Assembly: GCA_016714495.1 (NCBI GenBank)
Contig: JADKDU010000001.1
Span: 124,001 to 188,000, forward strand
Source of the DNA: Hyphomonadaceae bacterium
GTDB lineage: Bacteria; Pseudomonadota; Alphaproteobacteria; Caulobacterales; Hyphomonadaceae
Length of the DNA: 64,000 nt
Direction: 5' to 3'
This document shows positions 26,432 to 35,359 of the stretch, in pieces (within the stretch, counting starts at the first letter, position 1; every line of letters begins with the position of its first letter). A model generated the notes under the pieces. That model ran no database searches. It saw only the letters and a program-made list of their open reading frames with translations, and had not been told where the DNA came from. The position numbers and the translations under genes are program-made.

Positions 26432-28477
26432 TTACTCGCCAGCGTTCGCCGGCGTCGCAGGTTCAACCAGCTCGCCATTCGCCCAGCGGCCGGCCGCAAG
26501 TACGCTGCCGTCCGGTCCCCACACAACGCCGAGTCCGTTGCGTGTGCCGTTGCGCAGCTCGCCCTCGTATCGCTGGCCGCTCGCAAACGTGAGCACGCCG
26601 CGCGATTGGGCGCCGGATTCCTGGCCCGCAAAGCTGTCGCCATTCTTCCAGTAAGTCACGCCATAGCCTGACGAAGCGCCGGCCGCGTGCTCGCCTTCAT
26701 AGCGCAGCGCGCCACCCGCATTGTTCGGGTTGTTCGCGAACTCATAGACACCCACGCCCGCGCTCTGCCCGTTGCGCAGCTCACCGCGATAGCGGTCCCC
26801 TGCATTGGCCGGGCTGCCACTGACCCTGACGCCAAGCCCGTTCGGCGCGCCGCCGGAAATCTGGGCTTCATACTGATCGCCGTTCGCCGCTACGATGCTG
26901 CGCGCGCCCGGCGCGCCGGCAGCCGCCGTCGCCGCATCACGCGCCGCTGCCGCGCGGGCGTTCGCCGAAGACTGCGCCCGCCGCGCCACTTCCGCGATCG
27001 CTTTCACGTCGCCCGACACGAGATCGAGACTGAACGGCGCGGGCTTGTTGAGTCTCACAATCGCCGCGCGCGCCGCCGCCACCTGCACACCGGCAGGATG
27101 GGCCGTGAGATAGGCCTGATAGCTCGCCACCGTTCCGGCCCGCTCAGCTTCCGTCCATGCATTCACATCAGACACGCGTTCGAGTTCAGCGGCCGCAAGC
27201 ACGTCTGCGTCTGTGCGCGAGACCTGTGTTGTGGCGACCGTCTGTGTCGCAACCTTCGCCGCGGCCTGCGCCTGCGCGACGCGCTGGCGATCAGCTTCGG
27301 CGGCGGCGCTGAGCGACGCTGTCGCGGCCGCGATGATCGGCGCCTTGGCGGCCGGTCCGCCCGCCACCTTCTGGATTGCATCGGCGAATGCACGCAGGTC
27401 ACGCGGCGCTGCTGTCGACAACACGGGCGCCGATCGCTTGCGCTCACTAGCGAACCGGCGCACCGCACGCACCGTTCCATCACCGCCCTTGCCGTCGATG
27501 TCGCCTGCATAGATCTGGAGGCTGGCAAGGCCGCGCTGTATGTCTTGTATCGCCTGCGTCCGCTCGACGCTGAGCGAGACCAGCCTGTCGCGCGCCGCAG
27601 CTGCCATCGCGCCAGGCGTCGAGGCGTCGACAGGGAATTCCTTCAGATAAGCCTGATACGCCGCTTCATTGTCCAACGTCACGGCATTCACCCAGGCCTG
27701 CGCATCCATCACGCGCAGGAGCGAGCGGGCGGTTTCAGAATTGCTCGCGCGCGGAAAGTCCACAATGTAATCGCGCAAGGCGTTGGTGTCGTCGCGTTTG
27801 ACGCGCGTCCAGTTTGCGTTCGATTCTTCGGTATCCTCAGCCACGACGCTCGCCGTCTCGACAACAGCTTCGCTTCCAAGGCTCGCCCCAGAGGCTGCGA
27901 CCGTGTCGGATTCTGCAGCGCCATCGCCACTGCGCCAGGCAAACGGATCGCCCAGCCAAACGCCCGCGCCTGCCACGACGACCAAGCCAACCGCAATCAG
28001 CGGCGCCCAGGCGATCGACCGCCGCGGCTCGAGATAGGTCGGCGGCGCCATCGCGCTCCGGCGCGTGACCTGCGGCCGCGCGCTTCCCGGCATGCCGGCA
28101 TAGAGACGCACCGCAGCGATGATCTTCCGCCAATTCGGATCGTCGCGCTCGCCCGACCACCGGCCGATATCCATGACCTCGACCTGGTCGAACGGACGCG
28201 GAGGCGCCGCGCCATCGATGCGGACCTGGATCAGCTTGTTCTTGTAGAGACCCGTTGCGGCCTCGGAACGAACATATTCCGAACCCCGCGAATACCCCGA
28301 CCACACGACCAGAATCGCCCCTGCCGAACCGAGCTTCAGGTCAACGGCGGCGCTGTTGTCGGTGGATGGCTCCGATGGGTCCATCCATACGTCCCACCCT
28401 TCGAACCTGAGCATCTCGCTCAGAGTCCGGACGCTTTCGCGATCCTCGCGCGCATAGGCTATATAGACATCGGTCAT
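26432..28477 (-). CDS. TIR domain, membrane segment, repeats and MORN protein
   Basis: A 681-residue protein. Residues 1-125 are a TIR domain: DVYIAYAREDRESVRTLSEM, GWDVWMDPSE, AGAILVVWSGYSRGSEYVRS, with Glu 72 at the position of the NADase glutamate, and KLIQVRIDG. A membrane segment spans about 154-176 (SIAWAPLIAVGLVVVAGAGV). Then come three copies of the AYQAYLxxxP repeat shared with the lipoprotein at 7237-8535 (NALRDYIVDFPRAS, AAYQAYLKEFPVDA, ASYQAYLTAHPAGV), an Ala/Gln helical region, and four or five MORN repeats (YRGELRNGQSAGVGVYEF, RYEGELRNGTRNGLGVVWGP). TIR faces the cytoplasm and MORN the periplasm if the single segment is correct. Signalling or defence function is inferred. Confidence 0.85.
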   Translation of the reverse strand: MTDVYIAYAREDRESVRTLSEMLRFEGWDVWMDPSEPSTDNSAAVDLKLGSAGAILVVWSGYSRGSEYVRSEAATGLYKNKLIQVRIDGAAPPRPFDQVEVMDIGRWSGERDDPNWRKIIAAVRLYAGMPGSARPQVTRRSAMAPPTYLEPRRSIAWAPLIAVGLVVVAGAGVWLGDPFAWRSGDGAAESDTVAASGASLGSEAVVETASVVAEDTEESNANWTRVKRDDTNALRDYIVDFPRASNSETARSLLRVMDAQAWVNAVTLDNEAAYQAYLKEFPVDASTPGAMAAAARDRLVSLSVERTQAIQDIQRGLASLQIYAGDIDGKGGDGTVRAVRRFASERKRSAPVLSTAAPRDLRAFADAIQKVAGGPAAKAPIIAAATASLSAAAEADRQRVAQAQAAAKVATQTVATTQVSRTDADVLAAAELERVSDVNAWTEAERAGTVASYQAYLTAHPAGVQVAAARAAIVRLNKPAPFSLDLVSGDVKAIAEVARRAQSSANARAAAARDAATAAAGAPGARSIVAANGDQYEAQISGGAPNGLGVRVSGSPANAGDRYRGELRNGQSAGVGVYEFANNPNNAGGALRYEGEHAAGASSGYGVTYWKNGDSFAGQESGAQSRGVLTFASGQRYEGELRNGTRNGLGVVWGPDGSVLAAGRWANGELVEPATPANAGE

Positions 28478-28653
28478 GGCCGCCCCTCTGGGCCGCCCCC
28501 GCCACAATTATTGATATCAGGTCGCGTGAAGCTTGGGGAGGTGGTGCGGCAACGTGCAATCGCGCGTCGTCGGATAAGCGCATAACCTGCGCATATGATC
28601 GCGTGGCGCGCGACTTCTGTGCAGCCGCACGAAGAGTCTCGCATGCTTTTTCC

Positions 28654-30024
28654 TTAGATCCCGGCAGGTTCAGCGGGAAAAAACACGGCAATGGTCGAGC
28701 CGCCGCCTTCGCGGCTCTCGATATCGAGCCGGCCGCCATGCAGCTCGGCAAACGCCCGCACAACCGAAAGTCCCAGGCCGGCGCCTTTCTGGCGTTTGCC
28801 TGCTTCGCCCTGTTCGAAGGCTCGCGACAGCCGCGTCAGTTCCTCGGGGCTGATTCCAGCGCCGGTATCCGACACGGCGAGCAACGCGCCGCCGGGCGCA
28901 TCCAGCGCCGCGACTTCCACCCGGCCGCCTGCCGGCGTGAACTTCAGTGCATTGGAAATCAGGTTCAACGCGATCTGGCGCACGGCCTTTGGGTCGGCAA
29001 ACGCTTCAACATCATCCGGGCCGGTCAACTCCAGCTCGATGCCTTTACGCGTGGCCTCGTCCCTCATGAAGTGGACAGCGTCCGCGGCAAGGTCTGTAAG
29101 GCTCTGGAGATCAGCATAAATTTCATACCGTCCGGCCTCGAGCCGGGCGAGGTCGAGCACGTCGTCGACGATGAGCGTCAGGTTCTGGCCGCCCTCGTGA
29201 ATCAGCGTCGCGTATTCCTGATAGCGATCTGACAACGGACCAAACACCGCGTTGCGCATCATCTCCGCAAAGCCGACAATGGCGTTGAGGGGTGTGCGCA
29301 GTTCATGGCTGGTCTGCGCAAAGAATGTCGTGCGGCGCTCGAGCCGTTCCCTGGCTGCTTCCGCTTCGGCCTGCGCTGCTCGGGCTGACGCCGTGGCCTC
29401 GCGCAGCCGGGTTTCCATCTCTTTGAGGCTCAGCGATGATTCGGGATCGCCATCCCTCCCGGCGGCTGGTTTCACCGGCGCAACGACCGCGACCTGTGGC
29501 GCCGGCCGCGAGCTGGCGGCGACGACAGCGATCACGCCGACCAGCACCAGGCCCGCCATCCCATAACCTGTGGCAAGAATGGAGGCGTCGTGCGGGTGCA
29601 GCCATGAGCCTGCCGAACTAGCGACGACCGAGAAAACAAGACCGAGCAGGGCGAACGCTGCGATCTCGGTCGTGAGGCGGGCGCTGCCAGACATCCAGGC
29701 AACCGCTACGGCAACCGCGTAAAGCACGACCATGGCGGTCGACCCGCCCGTGCTGGCCGCGCCGAGAGTGGCAAAGGCGATCCAGAGGCCCGATTCAATT
29801 TCGGCAATTCGCGCATCGGTTGTCGAGCCGCGCATGAACGTTCCAACGAGGGGCGGCAGAATGGCGCAGCCATACAGGGTCGAGCTGGCCCAGACTGGCA
29901 CGCCAAGAAAGACGCCCCAGGCCCCCGCCAGTGTCGCAAGTCCTAACCATATGGCGTGCCGCCCCATCATTTGAGACGATCGTTCCGCAGCCGTAGGCTT
30001 GTGGAGCGCAGATCCATCGAGCAT
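28654..30024 (-). CDS. orphan membrane sensor histidine kinase
   Basis: A 456-residue kinase. Residues about 25-185 hold five to six membrane segments with no large periplasmic loop. A coiled coil (EMETRLREATASARAAQAEA and following) leads into the HisKA domain: TSHELRTPLNAIVGFAEMMR with the phospho-acceptor His. The HATPase domain has the N box NLISNALKFTPAGG, G1 DTGAGISPEE, and G2 GAGLGLSVVRAFAELHGG. No receiver or regulator gene is adjacent. The H-box and FGxxxxRYxEYxxxIHxxGxxLL-like segment (FGPLSDRYQEYATLIHEGGQ) resemble PleC/DivJ-type kinases of Alphaproteobacteria, but this is not proof of a cell-cycle role. Confidence 0.88.
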   Translation of the reverse strand: MLDGSALHKPTAAERSSQMMGRHAIWLGLATLAGAWGVFLGVPVWASSTLYGCAILPPLVGTFMRGSTTDARIAEIESGLWIAFATLGAASTGGSTAMVVLYAVAVAVAWMSGSARLTTEIAAFALLGLVFSVVASSAGSWLHPHDASILATGYGMAGLVLVGVIAVVAASSRPAPQVAVVAPVKPAAGRDGDPESSLSLKEMETRLREATASARAAQAEAEAARERLERRTTFFAQTSHELRTPLNAIVGFAEMMRNAVFGPLSDRYQEYATLIHEGGQNLTLIVDDVLDLARLEAGRYEIYADLQSLTDLAADAVHFMRDEATRKGIELELTGPDDVEAFADPKAVRQIALNLISNALKFTPAGGRVEVAALDAPGGALLAVSDTGAGISPEELTRLSRAFEQGEAGKRQKGAGLGLSVVRAFAELHGGRLDIESREGGGSTIAVFFPAEPAGI

Positions 30025-30142
30025 CCTAACCGCGTGTAAATGACTCACCCCGCAGTCTGCATTTGCAAGCACATTGCGGGCCGCGTCTGATAGGCTTCAG
30101 ACAGTCCCCTTACGACCATCCTGATCCAAGTCGGAGGTTCCC

Positions 30143-31180
30143 ATGCGTTCCGAACTCAAGTTCTGCGCCGTTGCCCTTGCCCTTGCTGCCGTATTGGCCC
30201 CCGTCGCCATGAGTCAGGCGCCAGCGAGCCCGACACCCGACAAGCGAATGCTGCCCAGCTCGGCCGCCGCTTATGGTGAATATCAGGGCGAAGTCTCGAC
30301 TATCATGTCCAAGGAACTCAGCAGCGCTGCTGACCTGGACAAGGCTCTTAACACTTTCGGCGCCCCCAACCCAGGCCAGCTGTCCTCGGGCTGGATTTCC
30401 TACTCGGCCATCCTGGCTGCCCAGAACAAGGAATTCGTCGACGCTGTCCGCGACATTGACGGCTATTATGGCCGCGAACGCGTGATGACCGGCATGCGCA
30501 ACGACATTGGCTATGCCCGCACGCTGAAAGGCGGCGAGGCGGCCCTCCAGTCGGCCCTTCAGGTCAACTCCAAAGACTCGAGCCGCATCTCCAGCGCCGG
30601 CGCCTTCGTGAAGGAGCAGTCCTACAAGCTCCAGTCGGTCGCCTGGGGCAAAACCAAGGTCAAGGACGCCAACGGCAGCGTGAAAACCCTGGCTGTAGCC
30701 TCCAAGGCTGCCCGTCCCGTCACGGACGCGGCTGAGAAAGTCTTCTCCGGCCCCGACCTGAACGCCATGCTCGCTAGCGTCGCCGCCTCGCCCGCCAGCG
30801 CCGGGTCCGTCTGGGACAAGGTGTCGGTGTTCGCGGCCAGCGCGCCGGGCAACGCCTTCTCGGCTCTGTCGCCGGTGACGGCCGCCTCGGCCGCGCTGAA
30901 AGTCGATCCGAAATACAACGGCACGGCCAACCGCATGGTCACGCTCGCCGCCTTCCACGCGATCGAAGCCGACAAGACCAACACGAACGACGTGAAGGCT
31001 GCGATGAACGACTCGATGTCGGTCGCATGCCTCGAGGAAGCGCAGATGCAGCTGTTTAGCTGCGTGTCAGCCGCCCACGTCCGCTCGGACCTCACCTTCT
31101 GCCTCGCACGCCATGGCCTGAAACTGCCGGGCGAAGATGTCCGCTCGATGGGCGGCTGCTTCTCGGAAATCGCGAAGTAG
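30143..31180 (+). CDS. exported hypothetical protein
   Basis: A 345-residue secreted or periplasmic protein. CGGAGG five bases before ATG 30143 is a strong ribosome site. Signal peptide: MRSELKFCAVALALAAVLAP with cleavage near AMSQA. The mature part is Ala/Ser/Lys-rich and helical, and the last 55 residues hold four Cys (VACLEEAQM, LFSCVS, LTFCLARHGL, GGCFSEIAK) likely forming two disulfides. No recognised family. A clear intrinsic terminator follows at 31206-31237. Confidence 0.75.
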   Translation: MRSELKFCAVALALAAVLAPVAMSQAPASPTPDKRMLPSSAAAYGEYQGEVSTIMSKELSSAADLDKALNTFGAPNPGQLSSGWISYSAILAAQNKEFVDAVRDIDGYYGRERVMTGMRNDIGYARTLKGGEAALQSALQVNSKDSSRISSAGAFVKEQSYKLQSVAWGKTKVKDANGSVKTLAVASKAARPVTDAAEKVFSGPDLNAMLASVAASPASAGSVWDKVSVFAASAPGNAFSALSPVTAASAALKVDPKYNGTANRMVTLAAFHAIEADKTNTNDVKAAMNDSMSVACLEEAQMQLFSCVSAAHVRSDLTFCLARHGLKLPGEDVRSMGGCFSEIAK

Positions 31181-31205
31181 GCTTGAAGCCAACCAGAGTT
31201 CGGTG

Positions 31206-31237
31206 CGCCCCGGCCCAAAGCTGGGGCGTTTTCGTTT
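31206..31237 (+). terminator. intrinsic terminator
   Basis: A nine-pair stem (one G-T) CGCCCCGGC / GCTGGGGCG with loop CCAAA, followed directly by TTTTCGTTT. It ends the transcript of the exported protein gene 26 bases past the stop. Confidence 0.75.
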
Positions 31238-31318
31238 GCGGGAAACTCACAGGGCTTTCGACCTAGCCCATCCCGTTGCTGACATGACTTGGCAGCAGGG
31301 CCCGCTTATCTTGGGCGC

Positions 31319-32203
31319 ATGGTGAAGCCCCTTCCACCCCTCAACGCCGTGCGCGCTTTCGAAGCCGCCTCGCGCCACCTCAACCTGTCGCGCGCGGCGG
31401 AAGAGCTTGGCGTCACGCAAGGCGCCATCTCCAAACAGGTGATCGCGCTCGAAGACTTCATCGGCATGCAGCTGTTCCACCGCGAGCCAGGCGGCCTGCG
31501 CCTCACCAATGAGGGCGGCTCGCTGAAGGAAGCGATCGAGCCGGCTTTCACGACGCTGTCCGAAGCCTTCGCCCGCTACTCCCGCCGCGCGCCGCGCTCG
31601 AACATCGTTCGCATCTCGACCACCGCGTCGTTCGCCTCGCAATTCCTCGTGCCGCGGCTCAAGGCTTTCCGCGACCGCTTTCCCGGCGTCGATCTCGAAT
31701 TCATCACCACGATCCGCCTCGTCGATCTCAATCGCGAGGAATACGACATCGCCATCCGCTATGGCGGCGGCCAGTATGAAGGCGTGATCTCGACGCCGCT
31801 CTCGGGCGCCGCGCTTCTGGCTGTCTGCACGCCAGAAGTACTGGCGCAGGGCGGCAATGATCTCGCCGCGCTCATCGCCTCGACGCGGCGCATTCAATGC
31901 TCCGCCTACAATGAATGGCGCGACTGGGCCGACGTCGAGAAGTTCGATCTAGCCTCAGCGCCGCCCACAATGGTGATCGAGGAATTCCAAGTCGCGCTGA
32001 TGGCGGTGGTTGCCCATCAGGGTCTCGGCCTGCTCCCCGAAATCCTCGTGCGGGACCGCATCCGCAAGGGCGAACTTGTGACGTTCTCTTCGGGCCGCGT
32101 GAAGACCGACTACAACTTCCACATCGTCCACACGCCGAACGCGCATCGCCGGCCCGTCGTGCCCGACGTTGTCGCCTGGCTGAAGGCCGAAGCGGCCGGC
32201 TGA
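31319..32203 (+). CDS. LysR-family regulator, GcvA-like (copy 1)
   Basis: A 294-residue LysR regulator. The wHTH is PLPPLNAVRAFEAASRHLNL with SRAAEELGVTQGAISKQV as recognition helix, then the dimer helix and an effector domain (NIVRISTTASFASQFLVPRL, LEFITTIRLVDLNREEYDIA). The PLPPLNALRAFEAAARH start marks the GcvA/AmpR-like group. It is closely related to the regulator at 32881-33771 (same wHTH and STRRIQ...YNEWRDW segment), so the pair probably arose by duplication. Target genes are not evident. Confidence 0.9.
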   Translation: MVKPLPPLNAVRAFEAASRHLNLSRAAEELGVTQGAISKQVIALEDFIGMQLFHREPGGLRLTNEGGSLKEAIEPAFTTLSEAFARYSRRAPRSNIVRISTTASFASQFLVPRLKAFRDRFPGVDLEFITTIRLVDLNREEYDIAIRYGGGQYEGVISTPLSGAALLAVCTPEVLAQGGNDLAALIASTRRIQCSAYNEWRDWADVEKFDLASAPPTMVIEEFQVALMAVVAHQGLGLLPEILVRDRIRKGELVTFSSGRVKTDYNFHIVHTPNAHRRPVVPDVVAWLKAEAAG

Positions 32204-32395
32204 TTTCGGAAAAGTAATCCGTAAGCTCAGTTACGAGGGCGCGCGCCGTTGCGTTCAAGGATTCGCGTCGCCCTCGACGCCATGACTTTTCCTCATGGGC
32301 CTGTCTCGGCCTTCTCGATTTCAATCTGCGGCGGGGCGCCCCATCTACACATCGGGTCCGCAATCAAGACGGGCCGCATAGAAAAGGACCTCCCC

Positions 32396-32725
32396 ATGGT
32401 AACGCCTGCCCTCAAACTCTATGCTTTCCCGCTGGCCCTGCTGATGCTGTCGGCTGGCATCGCAGCGCCGAAAGCGGTGGCCGAATCGTTCCGCCCCGGC
32501 CGCATCGTTGAAGCGCGCTTCGTCTACAAACCCAGCGCACCGGCGGAGCAGACCTACGCAAACTTCCGCGCGACTTCTGAACGCGCCTGCAACTCCCCCG
32601 GCCCGCGCTCGTTCAGCCTTCGCAAGTTGGACCAGCTCTGCGTCAAGGACCTGCTGAAGCAGGTGCTGGCGCGCGTCAGCCGCACGGACCTCACCGAGAT
32701 CCACGCCAACAAGGGGCACGGATAG
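32396..32725 (+). CDS. UrcA family exported protein
   Basis: A 109-residue protein with signal peptide (YAFPLALLMLSAGIAAPKAV, cleavage near AVAES). The mature part follows the UrcA pattern: RFVYKPSAPAEQTYANFRAT with SERACNSPG and a second Cys in LDQLCVKDLLKQVLARVS, ending DLTEIHANK. UrcA proteins are small periplasmic proteins of unknown function. AAGGA sits about seven bases before ATG 32396. It lies between two paralogous LysR genes. Confidence 0.75.
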   Translation: MVTPALKLYAFPLALLMLSAGIAAPKAVAESFRPGRIVEARFVYKPSAPAEQTYANFRATSERACNSPGPRSFSLRKLDQLCVKDLLKQVLARVSRTDLTEIHANKGHG

Positions 32726-32880
32726 GAGCACGATAACCGCGCTCTGCGACGGCACAGAGCACGGCTGACAGGCCGGTGGCAGGTCTCGACCCGGGACCCT
32801 GGGGAAGGGAGGCCTGCTTCCGGCCCAAAGCCGTTTCTGTCATGCCAGCGACGCGGAGTCGTGCTAAATCCCCCTCAGCC

Positions 32881-33771
32881 ATGTCGAGACCTCTTCCTCC
32901 ACTGAATGCGGTGCGCGCGTTCGAGGCTGCCTCGCGCCATCTCAGCTTCTCCCGCGCCGCGGAAGAGCTCGGCGTCACGCAGGGCGCCATCTCGAAGCAT
33001 GTGATTTCACTCGAGGATTTCATCGGCGCGCAGGTGTTTCAGCGTTCGCCCACCGGCCTTTCGCTGACGCAGGAAGGCTATACGCTCATGGAAGCGTTGC
33101 GCCCCGCCTTCGCGATGATGTCAGACGCTTTCTCGCACTATCATCGCAAACCCCCGCGCTCCTCCATCTGCCGCATCGCGACGCTGGCCTCGTTCGCTTC
33201 GCAATTCCTGGTGCCTCGCCTGCCAGAATTCCGGCAGGCGTATCCCGACATTGAGATCGAGTTCATCACATCCGTCCGCCTCGTCGACCTAACACGCGAG
33301 GAGGCTGATCTCGGCGTGCGCTATGGCCTCGGCGAATACGAAGGTCTCGTCTCGAGCCGGTTGGTGAAAGGCATGCTGATGCCCGTGTGTGCGCCATCTG
33401 TCCTGAAGTCCAATGGCGGCGATCTCGCCAGCTTGCTCGCCACGACCCGCCGCATCCAGACCGCTGGTTACAATGAATGGCGCGACTGGTCCGCCATCGC
33501 CAATATCGACATCGCCGCCACCCAGCCTGCTTATGTGATCGAGGATTTCCTCGTCGCCATAAAGGCGCTCACGATCGGCCAGGGCATCGGCCTGCTGCCG
33601 CATCTGCTGGTGCAGGATCAGCTCGCCTCGGGCGAACTCATCCAGTTCTCGGACACGCCGCTGGAGATCCCGCACACCTTCCACCTCGCCCACACCACGA
33701 CCTCCGTCCGCCGCCCCTTCGTGCAGACCGTGGTGGAATGGCTCCGCACCTCGCTCGCCCACCTCAACTGA
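32881..33771 (+). CDS. LysR-family regulator, GcvA-like (copy 2)
   Basis: A 296-residue paralog of the regulator at 31319-32203. HTH region PLPPLNAVRAFEAASRHLSF and SRAAEELGVTQGAISKHV differs by few residues; the effector domain (ICRIATLASFASQFLVPRLP, IEFITSVRLVDLTREEADLG) is also close. ATG 32881 aligns exactly with the start of copy 1. The two probably respond to related ligands and may cross-regulate the UrcA gene between them. Confidence 0.9.
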   Translation: MSRPLPPLNAVRAFEAASRHLSFSRAAEELGVTQGAISKHVISLEDFIGAQVFQRSPTGLSLTQEGYTLMEALRPAFAMMSDAFSHYHRKPPRSSICRIATLASFASQFLVPRLPEFRQAYPDIEIEFITSVRLVDLTREEADLGVRYGLGEYEGLVSSRLVKGMLMPVCAPSVLKSNGGDLASLLATTRRIQTAGYNEWRDWSAIANIDIAATQPAYVIEDFLVAIKALTIGQGIGLLPHLLVQDQLASGELIQFSDTPLEIPHTFHLAHTTTSVRRPFVQTVVEWLRTSLAHLN

Positions 33772-33812
33772 CGCTCTTGCGTCGGCCCGCACGCCACGCC
33801 ATGTCACGCGGC

Positions 33813-34232
33813 ATGACCGTCTCCCAACAGGCTGAACAGCTCCGCGAAGATTTTGCCTTCCTCGGCGACTGGGAAGCGCGCTTCACGCACCTCATCGACC
33901 TTGGCAAGGCCCTGCCGCCGCTCGCCAACGAAGAATACAACGAGCTGCACAAGGTCCGTGGCTGCTCTAGCCAGGTCTGGCTGGTGTCCGAGCCGTCCAC
34001 CACATCGGCCGGCGCGATCCATCTCCGCGGCGCGTCCGACGCGGCCATAGTCGCCGGCCTCGTCGCGGTGATCATCCACCTCTTCTCCGACCAGCAGCCT
34101 GCCGACATTCTCGCCTTCGACGCGCCCGCCTTCTTCAAGGAGATCGGTATCGCCGATGCGCTGACGCCGCAACGCTCGAACGGCCTTGCCTCAATGATCG
34201 CGCGCATCCGCGCCGTGGCTGAAGCCGCCTAG
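33813..34232 (+). CDS. sufE: SufE family Fe-S cluster assembly protein
   Basis: A 139-residue protein. REDFAFLGDWEARFTHLIDL is the SufE N-terminus, KVRGCSSQVWLV contains the sulfur-accepting Cys, and GLVAVIIHLFSDQQPADILA with the C-terminal LTPQRSNGLASMIARIRAVA completes the fold. SufE takes persulfide sulfur from SufS for cluster assembly. No other suf gene is in the window. ATG 33801 is an alternative start. The gene ends overlapping the stop of a convergent gene by four bases. Confidence 0.9.
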   Translation: MTVSQQAEQLREDFAFLGDWEARFTHLIDLGKALPPLANEEYNELHKVRGCSSQVWLVSEPSTTSAGAIHLRGASDAAIVAGLVAVIIHLFSDQQPADILAFDAPAFFKEIGIADALTPQRSNGLASMIARIRAVAEAA

Positions 34233-34925
34233 CGGTCATCAGCCAGCGCCGCCGTCTCCAGCGCCACCGCCACAGCCTCGCCCGTGCGCCGCTGACCAAT
34301 CTTGAAGCGCTCGCGCACGCCGCGCAGCGACACCGCCTCCACGCACACAGCCCACACACCAGCGTCCAAACATTCGCATTCATAAGCGCGCCCACGCGCT
34401 GCAGCCGCTGCGCCGCGTAAGCCGCCGTCCCGCGCCGCCCGCCAGCCGGCCCACCGCGCCGCTCGCGATCGACCGGGGCCCGAATCCCACTCCATCGTCA
34501 GCCCATGGCTGGTGTCACGCCGTTCAGCATCGGCGATCAGCCTCAGTCCTGCCTGCACATGGCGCATGGTCAGCGGACCTTCGCCCTTGCGCGCGCGGAT
34601 CGCCCGTGCGGTGAAGTCGATGCCCGCATGCCTCCCCGTTCGCCGCTTGCCAGCCATCACATAGGGCGACGGCTCGATGCGGACATCTGCAACAAGAAAA
34701 CAAACACCTTTGCCCGCCGCGATCAGCCTGTCTTCGCCAACCAATCTTGCGACCCTCGTGATCCTCCAGCACCAGCCGCGCGCGCCGCCGTCGGTCGACG
34801 CTAGTCATCACGCTCCAGCCCGCGCTGATCTTCACGAGCTGCCGCCCACTGATGCACAGCGTGCGCAACGCACGCGCGATGTGCTCTTCGCGCGCATCAA
34901 CCGCCTCCATCACTTCGCCGCTCAT
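34229..34925 (-). CDS. DUF6456-type protein, frameshifted
   Basis: The C-terminal 110 residues read TMRHVQAGLRLIADAERRD, LTMEWDSGPG, then an Ala/Arg-rich helical part and GVWAVCVEAVSLRGVRERFK with IGQRRTGEAVAVALETAA, which matches the alphaproteobacterial DUF6456 domain (replication-initiator-like C-terminal fold). Upstream, a second frame reads GRQLVKISAGWSVMTSVDRR and VLEDHEGRK, then must shift by one extra base near 34746 to continue RLVGEDRLIAAGKGVCFLVA. The N-terminus may extend to about 35160: fragments RVEQVASGARDSRSAFARQV and MLMEERRENPGFDR lie in other frames there. Decay or sequencing errors are both possible. Confidence 0.5.
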
Positions 34926-35220
34926 GCCGACACCGACACGCAGGCGACCGATGCCTCAAGCGCGTCTATTCACCGGTCAAAGCCCGGATTCTCCCGCCGC
35001 TCCTCCATCAACATGCAGGCGTGCCGCACCGTCGACCTGACGCGCAAAGGCGCTGCGGCTATCCCGCGCGCCGCTCGCCACCTGCTCGACCCGTGTCCCG
35101 CAGGCGCCCGCCGCCAGCGGCATCGCAATGTCCGCGCGCGGCCCGATCCTCATTCATGCGTGTTCTATGATCCCCCTCCAACCTCCTGATCTCCAAGCGC
35201 CCACTACGCGCGGAAATGCA
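34926..35220 (-). pseudogene. possible N-terminal fragments of the DUF6456 gene
   Basis: Minus-strand translation gives MRIGPRADIAMPLAAGACG with RVEQVASGARDSRSAFARQV (about 35158-34985), and in a second frame MLMEERRENPGFDR and IDALEASVACVSVSA. They read like one helical protein interrupted by stops and shifts. No intact gene can be drawn. Confidence 0.3.
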
Positions 35221-35223
35221 CGG

Positions 35224-35270
35224 TATAGGATGATTTTCCTATAAGTAGGATGGAAATCCTATTTATAGGA
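35224..35270. promoter_or_regulatory. 20-bp-period tandem palindrome (operator-like array)
   Basis: TAGGA occurs at 35226, 35246 and 35266 and TCCTA at 35237 and 35257, so TAGGA-N6-TCCTA-N4 repeats with an exact 20-base period. Unit 1 is perfect with seven-base arms (TATAGGA-TGATTT-TCCTATA) and unit 2 with six-base arms (TAGGAT-GGAA-ATCCTA); a third half-site follows. The tract is far richer in A+T than its surroundings. Two helical turns per unit suggests side-by-side binding of dimers. It lies 212 bases before the porin start and near the start of the minus-strand DUF6456 gene. Confidence 0.6.
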
Positions 35271-35359
35271 CTGTGTTTTTGTTGGGAATCATTTTCTGGC
35301 GCCGCCTCACGAACTGTGGGGCGGCGCCCGTGCTGCGACACGCGCGCTTGGGCTGTGCA

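Noticed and set aside
26687..28585. 632-codon plus-strand ORF opposite the TIR-MORN gene
   Set aside because: Arg/His/Ala-rich shadow typical of antisense reading in G+C-rich genes; the minus strand has clear TIR and MORN motifs.
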